Shown here in pieces: positions 7,683-17,056 of a stretch of DNA of 64,000 nucleotides. A program made the position numbers and the translations under genes. The DNA lies in the NCBI GenBank assembly GCA_035943935.1, contig DASZBR010000021.1, forward strand, positions 5,488-69,487. The letters are read 5' to 3'. The DNA comes from DASZBR01 sp035943935 (GTDB taxonomy: Bacteria > Pseudomonadota > Gammaproteobacteria > DASZBR01). The notes below the pieces were generated by a model that searched no databases, was not told the DNA's origin, and saw nothing but the letters and a program-made list of their open reading frames with translations. Positions within the stretch are counted from its first letter, which is position 1; each line of letters opens with the position of its first letter.

Positions 7683-8399
7683 TTACAAGCCCAAAATACT
7701 TTTCTGTAAACTAATCAATTCACCAATGCCTTTTTCAGCTAATTTCAACATGTTATCCAGATGGTCTTTATGAAACGCCGTTTTTTCAGCCGTTCCCTGC
7801 AATTCAATAAATTCACCTTTTTCATTCATGATGACATTCATATCAGTTTCAGCCGCAGAATCTTCCAGATAATCCAAATCTAATACCGGCGTATCTTTAT
7901 AAATGCCCACAGAAATAGCGGCGATAAATTGTTTAAAAGGCTCTTTTTTGATTTTAAGCTTGGTTTTCATGATGTTTAGCGCATCGTATAACGCGACCGT
8001 ACTACCCGTTATGGCAGCGGTACGCGTTCCACCATCGGCTTGAATGACGTCACAATCTATCGTAATGGTATTTTCACCCAAAGCACTGAGATCGACGCAG
8101 TTTCGTAACGAACGACCAATCAAACGCTGGATTTCGTATGTTCTACCGGATTGTTTACCACGAGACGCTTCACGATCGGTACGTTGATGGGTAGCGCGAG
8201 GCAGCATGCCATATTCTGCGGTAATCCAGCCTTTTCCTGAGCCTTTTAAGAAACGCGGCACGCCTTCGACGATGCTGGCGTTACATAAAACTTTCGTATC
8301 GCCAAAGGTCACGAGAACAGAACCTTCGGCATGTTTGGTATAGTGTCGTTCTAATTTGACTTCACGAAGCTGATCAGGGGTTCGGTGACTCGGGCGCAT
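7683..8399 (-). CDS. rph: Ribonuclease PH
   Basis: Phosphorolytic 3'-5' exoribonuclease that trims tRNA 3' ends; 238 aa, full length. It opens with MRPSHRTPDQLREVKLER and holds KGWITAEYGMLPRATHQRTDREA, the phosphate- and tRNA-binding arginine region, plus CDVIQADGGTRTA typical of the family. First gene of the rph-polA unit, divergent from gmk across about 70 bases. Confidence 0.97.
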   Translation of the reverse strand: MRPSHRTPDQLREVKLERHYTKHAEGSVLVTFGDTKVLCNASIVEGVPRFLKGSGKGWITAEYGMLPRATHQRTDREASRGKQSGRTYEIQRLIGRSLRNCVDLSALGENTITIDCDVIQADGGTRTAAITGSTVALYDALNIMKTKLKIKKEPFKQFIAAISVGIYKDTPVLDLDYLEDSAAETDMNVIMNEKGEFIELQGTAEKTAFHKDHLDNMLKLAEKGIGELISLQKSILGL

Positions 8400-8448
8400 G
8401 GGTATTTTTCCTCAGTTTCTGCATTGGACGCGGTGAAAAAGATAGGGC

Positions 8449-8477
8449 AGTATAGCCATTTTTACAGGGGTGAGTAA
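8449..8477 (-). promoter_or_regulatory. Possible rph-polA promoter
   Basis: On the minus strand, TTACTC (8477-8472), a 17-base spacer and TATACT (8454-8449) preceded by GGC. The -10 is good and the -35 is poor. It overlaps the start of gmk on the other strand. Confidence 0.35.
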
Positions 8478-9030
8478 GGTGTCCAGATTGTTTATTATTG
8501 CTGCGCCATCGGGAGGGGGAAAGACCTCGCTGACTCGCGCGTTGGTAGAAAACATGGATAATCTCCTGATTTCTGTTTCTCATACGACGCGTGCAATGCG
8601 ACCGGGTGAAAAAGACGGCGTAAATTACCATTTTATTTCTGATGAAAAATTTCAAGCATTGGTCAAACAAAATATTTTCTTAGAACACGCCCATGTATTT
8701 GGTTCCTGGTACGGCACTTCACGAGACTGGGTGTTATCCCAATTACAACACAATAAAGATGTTATTTTAGAAATAGATTGGCAGGGCGCAAAACAAATTC
8801 GAGAATTATTCAAAGAAGCCATCAGTATTTTTATCTTGCCGCCGTCGATGGAAGTTTTGCATAAACGTTTGGAATTACGCGGACAAGATAGTCCCAGTAT
8901 TATAGAAAAACGCATGCAAGCCGCTAAAGAAGAATGTTCTCATGCGCCTGAATTTGATTATGTGATTACTAACGATGATTTTGATACGGCTGTTAATGAT
9001 CTGAAAAATATTATTTTGAAATACAGATAA
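8470..9030 (+). CDS. gmk: Guanylate kinase
   Basis: Phosphorylates GMP to GDP using ATP; 186 aa from GTG 8470. The P-loop is APSGGGKTSL near residue 12; SHTTRAMRPGEKDGVNYHF binds GMP, and ILEIDWQGAKQIR and RMQAAKEE complete the fold. A second in-frame GTG at 8479 has better spacing from AGGGG (8466-8470) and may be the real start, which would shorten the product by three residues. Followed six bases later by prfC. Confidence 0.96.
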   Translation: MSKVSRLFIIAAPSGGGKTSLTRALVENMDNLLISVSHTTRAMRPGEKDGVNYHFISDEKFQALVKQNIFLEHAHVFGSWYGTSRDWVLSQLQHNKDVILEIDWQGAKQIRELFKEAISIFILPPSMEVLHKRLELRGQDSPSIIEKRMQAAKEECSHAPEFDYVITNDDFDTAVNDLKNIILKYR

Positions 9031-9036
9031 ACACTT

Positions 9037-10536
9037 ATGACCTATAAAGACCGTCGTACTTTCGCGATTATTTCTCACCCTGATGCAGGTAAGACGACGT
9101 TAACCGAAAAGTTATTATTATTTGGTGGTGCGATACAATTAGCCGGAACCGTGAAGGGTCGAAAATCGACACGACATGCAACGTCTGACTGGATGGAATT
9201 AGAAAAACAACGTGGAATTTCTGTTACAACCTCTGTTATGCAATTTATTTATAACGACAAAGTGGTTAATTTATTAGACACACCAGGCCATGAAGATTTC
9301 TCTGAAGATACCTATCGTACGCTTACCGCAGTAGATTCTGCGTTAATGGTGATTGATGCTGCAAAAGGCGTTGAAGAACGGACCCTTAAGTTATTTGAAG
9401 TTTGTCGATTAAGGCAGACTCCCATTATTACTTTTATAAATAAACTAGATAGATATTCAAAATCGCCTATAGAATTATTAGATGAAATAGAGAGAACATT
9501 AAATATTAAATGTGCGCCGATTACCTGGCCCATGGGTATGGGTAAAGAATTCAAGGGCGTATTTTATTTAGATGACCAAGAAAATGCACAAAGTGAAGAA
9601 CATGGCTTTGTTCATGATAAATGGCAGCAAGAAGAATTGGATCTGGTTCGAGCAGCCAGTCATAAGTTTGATCATGATGAATATCTCAAGGGAAATTTAA
9701 CGCCGGTATTTTTTGGTTCTGCCATGAATGATAAAGGCGTCAAAGAATTATTGGATAATTTTGTAAAGCTCGCGCCTTCTCCACTTCCCCGTGAGACGAC
9801 TACAAGAATAGTCGAGCCGAGCGAAGAAAATTTTACGGGTTTTGTCTTTAAAATTCAGGCAAATATGGATCCGCAACACAGAGACCGAATTGCTTTTTTA
9901 AGAATCTGTTCGGGTAAATATCAAAAAAATATTAAATTACAGCACGTAAGATTGGGGCGAGAAATTCAAATTAATAATGCTCTGACCTTTATGGCGGGTG
10001 AACGCGAAAGAGCAGATGACGCATATCCTGGTGATATTATTGGTCTACATAATCACGGAACCATACAAATTGGCGATACGTTTACGAAGGGCGAAAATTT
10101 AAAATTTACGGGGATTCCGCATTTTGCGCCTGAATTATTTCGACGTGTTCGTCTCAAAGATCCTTTAAAATCAAAAGCTTTACTAAAGGGTCTGATGCAA
10201 TTATCCGAAGAAGGTGCCACGCAATTATTTCGGCCGTTGAATAGCAATGATTTAATTTTAGGTGCAGTGGGTGTGTTGCAATTTGATGTCGTCGCTCACA
10301 GACTTCAATTTGAATATAACGTCGATTGTGGTTATGACATTATCAATGTTCATGCTGCGCGATGGGTAGATTGTGAAGATAAAAAGATGTTAGCAGATTT
10401 TAAAGAAAAGTTATCTGAAAATTTAGCTTTAGATATTAATGATGATTTAACGTATTTAGCACCGACGCGGGTGAATTTAAATTTAACAATGGAGCGTTGG
10501 CCTAAGATTGTTTTTCAAACGACGAGAGAACATTAG
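9037..10536 (+). CDS. prfC: Peptide chain release factor 3
   Basis: GTPase that recycles RF1/RF2 from the ribosome; 499 aa, slightly short against about 529 in E. coli. The G domain contains SHPDAGKTTLTEKLL, DTPGHEDFSEDTYR and NKLDR, with the RF3-typical KGRKSTRHATSDWMELEKQRGISVTTSV switch region quoted here only in part by position (about 41-70). The C-terminal part ends FQTTREH. Likely cotranscribed with gmk and the following lipoprotein gene. Confidence 0.97.
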   Translation: MTYKDRRTFAIISHPDAGKTTLTEKLLLFGGAIQLAGTVKGRKSTRHATSDWMELEKQRGISVTTSVMQFIYNDKVVNLLDTPGHEDFSEDTYRTLTAVDSALMVIDAAKGVEERTLKLFEVCRLRQTPIITFINKLDRYSKSPIELLDEIERTLNIKCAPITWPMGMGKEFKGVFYLDDQENAQSEEHGFVHDKWQQEELDLVRAASHKFDHDEYLKGNLTPVFFGSAMNDKGVKELLDNFVKLAPSPLPRETTTRIVEPSEENFTGFVFKIQANMDPQHRDRIAFLRICSGKYQKNIKLQHVRLGREIQINNALTFMAGERERADDAYPGDIIGLHNHGTIQIGDTFTKGENLKFTGIPHFAPELFRRVRLKDPLKSKALLKGLMQLSEEGATQLFRPLNSNDLILGAVGVLQFDVVAHRLQFEYNVDCGYDIINVHAARWVDCEDKKMLADFKEKLSENLALDINDDLTYLAPTRVNLNLTMERWPKIVFQTTREH

Positions 10537-10544
10537 GAGATTGT

Positions 10545-10886
10545 ATGAAATTGAAATTAGGATTAGTACTTTTAGCGGTAGCGAGTTTGACGGGTTGCGC
10601 AACCATCTCTGGCCCGCAATCATCGATTACGCATCAGCCCGAGCAAAAAGAATTAAATGTCGCTTTTAATACGGCAAAAGATGGTACCGTAAAATCATGG
10701 GTCGGCGTCAATGATGGTACGCGTTACCACTTGACTACCTCAAATACACACGTCAATTATCAGGGTGTGCCGTGTCGTGATTTTACCTTGGTTATTTCAA
10801 AAAGCTTCTATCGTGGCGAAACCTTAACGGGTACCGCCTGTCGCTACGACAACCAATGGACTGATATTAAATCTAATGATGAATAA
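10545..10886 (+). CDS. Small lipoprotein, surface-antigen-like C-terminus
   Basis: 113-aa predicted lipoprotein: a hydrophobic signal (2-17) ends in lipobox LTGC, so Cys18 would be acylated. The C-terminal half includes CRDFTLVISK and GTACRYDNQW, resembling the end of RT0821/Lpp0805-type (17-kDa antigen-like) surface proteins; this is a weak pattern match, not a confident assignment. SD AGGAG lies before ATG 10545. The end of the gene overlaps the start of rlmKL by 11 bases. Confidence 0.75.
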   Translation: MKLKLGLVLLAVASLTGCATISGPQSSITHQPEQKELNVAFNTAKDGTVKSWVGVNDGTRYHLTTSNTHVNYQGVPCRDFTLVISKSFYRGETLTGTACRYDNQWTDIKSNDE

Positions 10887-13017
10887 CTATTTTGCAACAT
10901 GCCCCAAACAACTCAGTGAATTGCTCGCCGATGAATTAACCTCACTCGGCGCCATTGTCACGAGCATTAAAATAGCGGGCGTGAGTTTTAAAGCGCAAGA
11001 TATGAAGGTGGCTTATAAAGCATGCTTGTGGTCAAGATTGGCGAATAGCATTTTATATCCCATCGCAAGTTTTCCCGCAGAATCGCCTGAAGAATTATAT
11101 GAAGCCCTAAAAAATATTAATTGGCTTGAACACTTTAATGTCACTAATACGATTGCTATAGATTTTAGTTCTCGCGGATCAAAGATTACTCATACACAAT
11201 ACGGCGCGCAGAAATCAAAAGACGCTATTGTCGATTGGTTTCGCGACAAATTAGGCGAACGTCCTAACGTCGAATTGGTTCAACCTGATATTAGGATAAG
11301 CATTTATATAGACAAAGATATTGCAACCGTCAGCATAGATTTATCTGGCGAAAGTTTGCATAGAAGAGGCTATCGAAAAAATCAAGGCGAAGCGCCTTTA
11401 AAAGAAAATCTCGCCGCGGCTATTTTAATTCGATCTGGCTGGCCAAAAATTTGTAAAGAAAATGGCAATTTTGTCGACATGATGTGTGGTGCTGGTACTT
11501 TACCTATAGAAGCAGCATTGATGGCGGGTAATATTGCGCCTGGATTATATCGCGATTATTTTGGATTTCTAAAATGGAAAAAATTTGATAATAAATTATG
11601 GCAAGAGTTATTAGATGATGCGCGCCAAGCCAAGTATGAAATTACCAATATTATTACGGGCTACGATGCTGATTCAACTTCAGTCAAAACCGCTCTTTCT
11701 AATATTCAATTTGCGGGTTTAGAAAAAATTGTTCACATAGAAAAAAGAGAATTAGCTGATTTTGAAGTAAGTAAATCTATTTTATCGCATCCGGGTCTTG
11801 TAATAGCCAATCCGCCGTATGGCATGCGATTGGGCGAAGCAGAACCGCTCAGATATTTATATAAAAACATCGCAGATAATTTTAAGAAGTTTTTTACAGG
11901 ATGGAAGGGGGCCATATTTACGGGCAATCCTGATCTTGGAAAGACGATGGGAATGCGGGCTGTTAAATATTATTTATTATTCAACGGAACCATAGAATGC
12001 AAATTATTGTTATTTGATATTCAGCCCAAGTATTTCATTGGCGAACATAAAGCGGCAGAAATAGTCACGCAAGAAATTGATTCTCAAGATCCGATTAATA
12101 TGTTTATAAACCGCTTAATTAAAAATAAAAAGCATTTAGACAAATGGGCGAAGAAAGAAAATATTAGTTGTTACAGAATTTATGATGCTGATTTGCCCGA
12201 GTATGCAGTTGCGATAGATTTATATGGCGAATGGGTGCACGTTCAAGAATATGCGCCACCCAAAACTATTGATCCCCAAAAAGCCCAAGATAGAATAGAG
12301 AGTATTATTAAAGTATTGCCTCAGGTGCTGGGTGTATCTCCTGATCATATTGCTTTTAAAATACGCCAAAAACAAACGCGCGAGCAGCAGTACGAAAAAT
12401 TAGGGTTTGATAAAAAATTCGTAACCATTACTGAGAACAATGCTAAGTACTTAATTAATCTCAGAGATTATTTAGATACGGGCTTGTTTATAGATCAAAG
12501 AATGCTTCGCGTAAAAATTGCAGAATTAGCCCATAAAAAGCATTTCTTGAATTTATTTGCGTATACGGGTACCGCAAGTGTTCTTGCTGCATTAGAAGGC
12601 GCATCGAGTACAACAACCGTTGATATGTCAGCAACATACTTACAATGGGCGAAGCAAAATTTTGCGCTGAATGGCTTAAGTGATAATTATAATCACTTTA
12701 TACAAGCCGATTGTTTAGAGTGGATCAAAGAACATACGGATAAATATGATGTGATCTTCGTTGCTCCCCCCGTATTTTCTAGATCAAAACGCATGGAAAA
12801 AGATTTTGATCTGCAAGAAGATCATTTTGAATTATTAAGTTTAATTAAGAAAAACTTGCATAGAAACGGCAAGCTGATCTTTGCGACGCACAAGAAAAAT
12901 TTCGAGCTAGATGCAAAGCTTGTCAGCTTATATAAAATAGAAGATATATCTGCCAAGATGTTGCCGGTGGATTTCAGTAAAAACAAAAACAGTTTTTATT
13001 GTTGGATTTTATCGTAA
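10876..13017 (+). CDS. rlmL: 23S rRNA methyltransferase RlmKL (m2G2445 / m7G2069)
   Basis: Fused two-domain rRNA methyltransferase, 713 aa. The N-terminal THUMP region (about 45-150) is followed by a first Rossmann methyltransferase with DMMCGAGTLPIEAALMA and catalytic NPPYGMRLGE, and a second with LNLFAYTGTASVLAALEGA and FVAPPVFSRSKRM. In E. coli the halves modify G2445 and G2069. Here the second catalytic motif reads APP, as is usual for RlmK-like domains. Start ATG 10876 is followed at once by a second ATG at 10879. Confidence 0.95.
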   Translation: MMNNYFATCPKQLSELLADELTSLGAIVTSIKIAGVSFKAQDMKVAYKACLWSRLANSILYPIASFPAESPEELYEALKNINWLEHFNVTNTIAIDFSSRGSKITHTQYGAQKSKDAIVDWFRDKLGERPNVELVQPDIRISIYIDKDIATVSIDLSGESLHRRGYRKNQGEAPLKENLAAAILIRSGWPKICKENGNFVDMMCGAGTLPIEAALMAGNIAPGLYRDYFGFLKWKKFDNKLWQELLDDARQAKYEITNIITGYDADSTSVKTALSNIQFAGLEKIVHIEKRELADFEVSKSILSHPGLVIANPPYGMRLGEAEPLRYLYKNIADNFKKFFTGWKGAIFTGNPDLGKTMGMRAVKYYLLFNGTIECKLLLFDIQPKYFIGEHKAAEIVTQEIDSQDPINMFINRLIKNKKHLDKWAKKENISCYRIYDADLPEYAVAIDLYGEWVHVQEYAPPKTIDPQKAQDRIESIIKVLPQVLGVSPDHIAFKIRQKQTREQQYEKLGFDKKFVTITENNAKYLINLRDYLDTGLFIDQRMLRVKIAELAHKKHFLNLFAYTGTASVLAALEGASSTTTVDMSATYLQWAKQNFALNGLSDNYNHFIQADCLEWIKEHTDKYDVIFVAPPVFSRSKRMEKDFDLQEDHFELLSLIKKNLHRNGKLIFATHKKNFELDAKLVSLYKIEDISAKMLPVDFSKNKNSFYCWILS

Positions 13018-13046
13018 AACGTAAACAAAACTTAGGAGGAGTTTTT

Positions 13047-13802
13047 ATGCCCAGCTCTCGTAAATCAGCATTAGTCATCAGCCAAAATCTTCGTTCCGTA
13101 GATGATATTTTAGTTCATCTCCAAGAAATGGGATTTGACGTTTATCATAATCGGAGTGGATCAGAGGCGCTAAAATTTGCGCGTAAAAATAAACTGGATC
13201 TCATGGTATTGGATATTTCATTAAATACGAGATTTGATTCAAGTGTGCTCGAGCGCGTATTAACCTTGTTGGAATTAAAATCAGATGAGCATCTGTCAAA
13301 AATTCCACTGGTGGTAACATCACAAGAAACCTTCCAAGAAAATTTTGGCGTGATATTCAGTGAAATTAATTTTTTAACAAAGCCCATTAATATCAATTCA
13401 ATGATAGATAAAATTAAAGAATTAGTTCCGAATGGCGTTTCGTCTATTTTGATTGTGGATGATGAAGAATCCGCGCGCGATATTATGCGTGCTGCAGCGA
13501 AAAAAGCAGGGTGGAAATCCGTTGAAGCAGTGAATGGTCGTGATGCATTAGAAAAAGTCCAAGCACACATTCCGTCGATTATTTTATTGGATTTGATGAT
13601 GCCAGAAATGGATGGCTTTACGTTTATTACTGAATTACAAAAACATGAAGCGTGGCGTCAAATTCCTATTATTATTGTGTCTGCGAAAGAATTATCTTCA
13701 GATGAACGGATCTTATTACAGCAACACACAAAAAATATTTTACAGAAGGGTGCGTATACACGCCAAGAATTAATTGATGCGATTTATCAACAGGTAGAAT
13801 AA
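13047..13802 (+). CDS. Orphan response regulator with two receiver domains
   Basis: 251 aa from ATG 13047, preceded by a strong TAGGAGGAG; the TTG at 12999 inside rlmKL is rejected. Residues 6-127 form a receiver-like fold with D56 and K112 but with SQN where the acidic pair should be, so it looks degenerate. Residues 133-250 form a canonical receiver: DDE 138-140, phospho-acceptor D182 in LLDLMMPEMDG, and SAK with K214. There is no DNA-binding or enzymatic output domain. No kinase gene is adjacent, so partner and output are unknown. Confidence 0.85.
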   Translation: MPSSRKSALVISQNLRSVDDILVHLQEMGFDVYHNRSGSEALKFARKNKLDLMVLDISLNTRFDSSVLERVLTLLELKSDEHLSKIPLVVTSQETFQENFGVIFSEINFLTKPININSMIDKIKELVPNGVSSILIVDDEESARDIMRAAAKKAGWKSVEAVNGRDALEKVQAHIPSIILLDLMMPEMDGFTFITELQKHEAWRQIPIIIVSAKELSSDERILLQQHTKNILQKGAYTRQELIDAIYQQVE

Positions 13803-13807
13803 AAAAA

Positions 13808-14251
13808 TTATTTTCGTGGTTTTTTTGATCCGCTGGCAAGTTGCGTTTCTTCAGCTTTGCATTGCTCTACAAACGCTTGAACGTTTTGTAAATTATCAGG
13901 TGCGAGAAGTGTTAAGTTTTTATACATCCTGCTAAATTGTGGCGTTCCACTTTTATCTTCCACAACCATCCACTCGCTGAGTCCGTGTAGCTTTTCAAAT
14001 TTTTTCCCCAACCTCGTAAAATCTTCTTCGCCTTCATCAGGTTTTTTTTTGACAGCAAAGAAAAGTTTTTCTTTGTCATCAATTCCTGTGGAGCTGCAAA
14101 TATAGACGGGAGCCTCCCCTACGACTTTTTTGGCTTTTTCTTTGAACAGCGTTAATGTTGCTATGCTAGACAATTTTTCTAAAGCTCGACTGAAACTGCT
14201 TTGATGGGGTGTTCTTTTGCGAGTGTCTTGTGCATCGTGTTCACTGCTCAT
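13808..14251 (-). CDS. Hypothetical charged protein
   Basis: 147 aa, family not recognised. Lys/Glu-rich and soluble, with no signal peptide or membrane segment. Visible stretches include FKEKAKKVVGEAPVYICSS (middle) and a polar C-terminus ending in SKKPRK. A good TATAAT lies on the minus strand at 14283-14278, inside the 3' flank of the next gene upstream, without a convincing -35, so it probably has its own promoter. It ends five bases from the stop of the convergent response-regulator gene. Confidence 0.6.
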   Translation of the reverse strand: MSSEHDAQDTRKRTPHQSSFSRALEKLSSIATLTLFKEKAKKVVGEAPVYICSSTGIDDKEKLFFAVKKKPDEGEEDFTRLGKKFEKLHGLSEWMVVEDKSGTPQFSRMYKNLTLLAPDNLQNVQAFVEQCKAEETQLASGSKKPRK

Positions 14252-14297
14252 CTCGTGCTTCCTCTAAAAGGTAGCGCATTATAGCTGCTTTTTATCA

Positions 14298-15524
14298 CTA
14301 TTTGCGAGTGGGGCTGCGATCTTGTCGATGTTGTTTAGTGGATTTATCGCGTTCTGCGGGCAAGTCTTTTCTGCGATCACTCTCACCCCGATCCCTTTTT
14401 TTCTCTGCTTGAGACTTTTTAGCTATCTGGGGCTGGGGTTCTTCAGGAAAAAACAGCATGCGTGGGGCGTATTCATCACGTCGAATGACGGGTGTTCTCA
14501 CATAGGGACGAGGTGAGTCATACGTGATTTTTATGCTGCCCACTTCTTTTGCCATCGTTGGCTCTATGCCATATTCTCTTTGAAGATAGGTATCAATCGT
14601 CTTATATATTCCTAACATATAACCCGAGGGGTCATCTTCGTTAGATAATTTTTTTTTCATGGCTGCTGCACTGACTTTTTTTTGATCGCCGACTTTATGT
14701 GCAAATTGCTGGCCGCGATCTTGCCGAAGTGTTGTTAAGCTACTAAGTAAATCTGCGATGTGTGAAGCTCGTCGATCTCGTGGGTGAAGTTGATTGTAAT
14801 AATCTTCCAGGTCGCGCGCGCAGTTGGCTCCCGCAATAAAATAAAGCGATGCACAATCTTTTTTATCTTGTTTATAAAGTGCGGCGGCTTTATCCAAAAA
14901 GTATTTTATTCCTTCAAGTAACGCTGTAATTTTAAGTTTTTTTGCTTCTTTATCACCCTCACTGTAAATGAACAAATAGATATCTTCTGGTGTATTGACG
15001 AACTTAAATTTGTCTTTAGCATCATACATAGAGTCTTTGAAGGCGATACTGGTTCGGTAAAATGGTTGTGTTGGACGTCTAGCGCCGAGTTCTTTAAAGA
15101 AAAACTGAAAAGAAGAGATTATATCTGCGCCGGTTTTTGTGCTGTAAGCGTGATACCCATCGGCAACGACATTTCGATAACGTTTCAATGTGAGAAGCGC
15201 ATGAATACAGTTTTTAATCGCCAGTTGCTGACGCCCACTTGTTTGCTTTTCCATGTCTTGGCATTGTTCTACAAGACGCATAGTGTCGATTAAATTACCC
15301 ATTTCAATAATATTAAATAATAATTCATATCTTTTTTGAGGATTTCTCTCGAGACGAAGATCAGATTCGAGTTTGCTAAATTTCTGGAAAAAATGAATTA
15401 ACAACACAAAATAATTATTTCCCATGCTTTCTTGATCTGCGCGAAGTTCTCGTAAGAAAGGTAACTTCTCACAAATCGTATTGAAATACGCTTCATCTAT
15501 CCTGTTATTTCCACGCTCTTCCAC
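14298..15524 (-). CDS. Hypothetical protein with charged disordered C-terminus
   Basis: 408 aa from GTG 15524, preceded by AGGAGG. Family not recognised. Residues 1-310 look mostly alpha-helical and soluble (for example LPFLRELRADQESMGNNYF and DLEDYYNQLHPRDRR). The last 50 residues are almost entirely Lys, Arg, Glu, Asp, Gln and Pro (KKSQAEKKRDRGESDRRKD), which suggests a disordered tail. No membrane segments. A hydrophilic flexible C-terminus fits Dot/Icm substrates but is not diagnostic. Separated from frr by a repeat-bearing intergenic region. Confidence 0.65.
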   Translation of the reverse strand: MEERGNNRIDEAYFNTICEKLPFLRELRADQESMGNNYFVLLIHFFQKFSKLESDLRLERNPQKRYELLFNIIEMGNLIDTMRLVEQCQDMEKQTSGRQQLAIKNCIHALLTLKRYRNVVADGYHAYSTKTGADIISSFQFFFKELGARRPTQPFYRTSIAFKDSMYDAKDKFKFVNTPEDIYLFIYSEGDKEAKKLKITALLEGIKYFLDKAAALYKQDKKDCASLYFIAGANCARDLEDYYNQLHPRDRRASHIADLLSSLTTLRQDRGQQFAHKVGDQKKVSAAAMKKKLSNEDDPSGYMLGIYKTIDTYLQREYGIEPTMAKEVGSIKITYDSPRPYVRTPVIRRDEYAPRMLFFPEEPQPQIAKKSQAEKKRDRGESDRRKDLPAERDKSTKQHRQDRSPTRK

Positions 15525-15649
15525 AGGTCCTCCTCAGACTTATCTCTATAATAAGTATAGGTCAGATTTGGAGGGGTGGCGGGGGCGTTAGGGCGGGGCT
15601 TCGTTCATATGCTCTGCGAGACAACACTCGCACCATAGTACCTTGAAGG

Positions 15650-15742
15650 GTAGCCTGGATTGAGTCGAGCGCAGCGTAACGAAATCTGGGAAAGATCAAC
15701 GTTTTATATTTCCTGGATTTCGCTGCGCTCTATCCAGGCTAC
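15650..15742. repeat. REP-like imperfect inverted repeat
   Basis: Arms GTAGCCTGGAT (15650) and TCCAGGCTAC (to 15742) flank further matching blocks (GAGCGCAGCG with CGCTGCGCTC, GAAATC with GATTTC), so about 93 bases can fold into one long hairpin. It occupies the 263-base gap between the unknown gene and frr, where no gene is visible. Confidence 0.75.
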
Positions 15743-15787
15743 AAAACTTTTTGAACGTATAACTAAAATAGTGCTAGGGAGAAAGCT

Positions 15788-16345
15788 TTAAACCTGCATC
15801 AATTCCTGCTCTTTTGTTGCGATAGATTTTTCAATATCCGCAACATATTTGTCCGTAATTTTTTGAATTTTATCTTCAGACGTTTTTTCGTCATCTTCGC
15901 TAATAGATTTAGCTTTCGCTAATTCTTTAATTTGTGTTAATGCATCACGGCGAACATTGCGAATTGCAACGCGCGCATTTTCGCCTTCGCCTTTCACTAA
16001 TTTAACTAATTCAGCGCGACGTTCTTGTGTTAACGCGGGAAGGGGAACGCGAATCACCATTCCATTGGTTACAGGATTTAAACCTAAGTCTGATGTCAGA
16101 ATAGCTTTTTCAACGGATTGTATTGCACCCTTATCCCAGATGGTAATAGTAAGTGTGCGTGAATCGCCCACGCCAACATTGCCGACTTGATTTAACGGCA
16201 CATCGTTACCATAGTAATTTACTCGAATATGATCTAATAAACTGGTATGTGCACGACCTGTTCTTAATTTAGTTAAATCAGTATGTAAATTATCGACGCA
16301 TTTTTTCATGCGTGTTTCAGCGTCTGAATAAACTGTGTTTAGCAT
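15788..16345 (-). CDS. frr: Ribosome recycling factor
   Basis: Splits post-termination ribosomes with EF-G. 185 aa, normal length. Conserved segments are LRTGRAHTSLLDHIRVNYYG, PLNQVGNVGV, GLNPVTNGMVIRVPLPALTQERR and the helical VRRDAL...DEDEK-type three-helix bundle. The start overlaps the pyrH stop by seven bases. Last gene of rpsB-tsf-pyrH-frr. Confidence 0.98.
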   Translation of the reverse strand: MLNTVYSDAETRMKKCVDNLHTDLTKLRTGRAHTSLLDHIRVNYYGNDVPLNQVGNVGVGDSRTLTITIWDKGAIQSVEKAILTSDLGLNPVTNGMVIRVPLPALTQERRAELVKLVKGEGENARVAIRNVRRDALTQIKELAKAKSISEDDEKTSEDKIQKITDKYVADIEKSIATKEQELMQV

Positions 16346-17052
16346 ACGAGGGATCCTTCATCTTCGCCAGTAATAATGCGAGTAATAGCGTTTTCTTTAT
16401 TGATATTAAATACTCGAATTGGCATATTGTAATCACGGCATTGGGAAAACGCCGCTAAATCCATCACGCCCAATTCTTGTTTTAACACTTCTTGATAACT
16501 TAATTTTTTCAATAATTTTGCATTTTTATTTTTCTTAGGATCTTCTGAATAAATACCATCGACAGTAGTTGCTTTAAGTAAAATATCCGCATTAATTTCA
16601 ATACTGCGAAGACTTGCCGCAGAATCGGTTGTCACTAATGGATTGCCCGTACCACCGGCAAAGATAGTAATAAAACCTAAATCTAACGCATTAATGGCGG
16701 TTAATCTGTTGTAGTGCTCAACAATGCCATTCATGGGAAGTGCAGAAAAAATCGTTGCTTTGCTGCCGGCGCGTTCGATTGCAGAACGTAATACCAGCGC
16801 ATTTAATACGGTAGAAACCATACCCATTTGATCTGTGGTTACACGATCAATACCTAATTGAGTATGAGAAACACCGCGAAAGAAATTTCCGGCACCCACG
16901 ACAACACCAATTTGTGTACCTTTTTTATTGAGTGCGGAAAGTTCGGTTGCAATCCTATCGACAGTTTCGCTATCGATAGGAGAGGTATGATTACTACTTT
17001 GAAGTGCTTCACCACTGATTTTCAGCAGAACGCGTTTATACTTTCCCGGCAT
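16339..17052 (-). CDS. pyrH: UMP kinase
   Basis: Converts UMP to UDP; 237 aa. Amino-acid-kinase fold with KRVLLKISGEAL at the N-terminus, GVVVGAGNFFRG, TDQMGMVSTVLNALVL and AGGTGNPLVTTDSAA, all diagnostic of bacterial hexameric PyrH. Sits between tsf (four bases upstream) and frr, the usual gene order. Confidence 0.98.
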   Translation of the reverse strand: MPGKYKRVLLKISGEALQSSNHTSPIDSETVDRIATELSALNKKGTQIGVVVGAGNFFRGVSHTQLGIDRVTTDQMGMVSTVLNALVLRSAIERAGSKATIFSALPMNGIVEHYNRLTAINALDLGFITIFAGGTGNPLVTTDSAASLRSIEINADILLKATTVDGIYSEDPKKNKNAKLLKKLSYQEVLKQELGVMDLAAFSQCRDYNMPIRVFNINKENAITRIITGEDEGSLVC

Positions 17053-17056
17053 AGAA

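Noticed and set aside
8401..8469. Plus-strand promoter for gmk
   Set aside because: TTGGAC at 8424 and TATAGC at 8451 are 21 bases apart, too far to be convincing.
12999..13046. Longer start for the double-receiver protein
   Set aside because: TTG 12999 lies inside rlmKL and lacks an SD, while AGGAGG is correctly spaced for ATG 13047.
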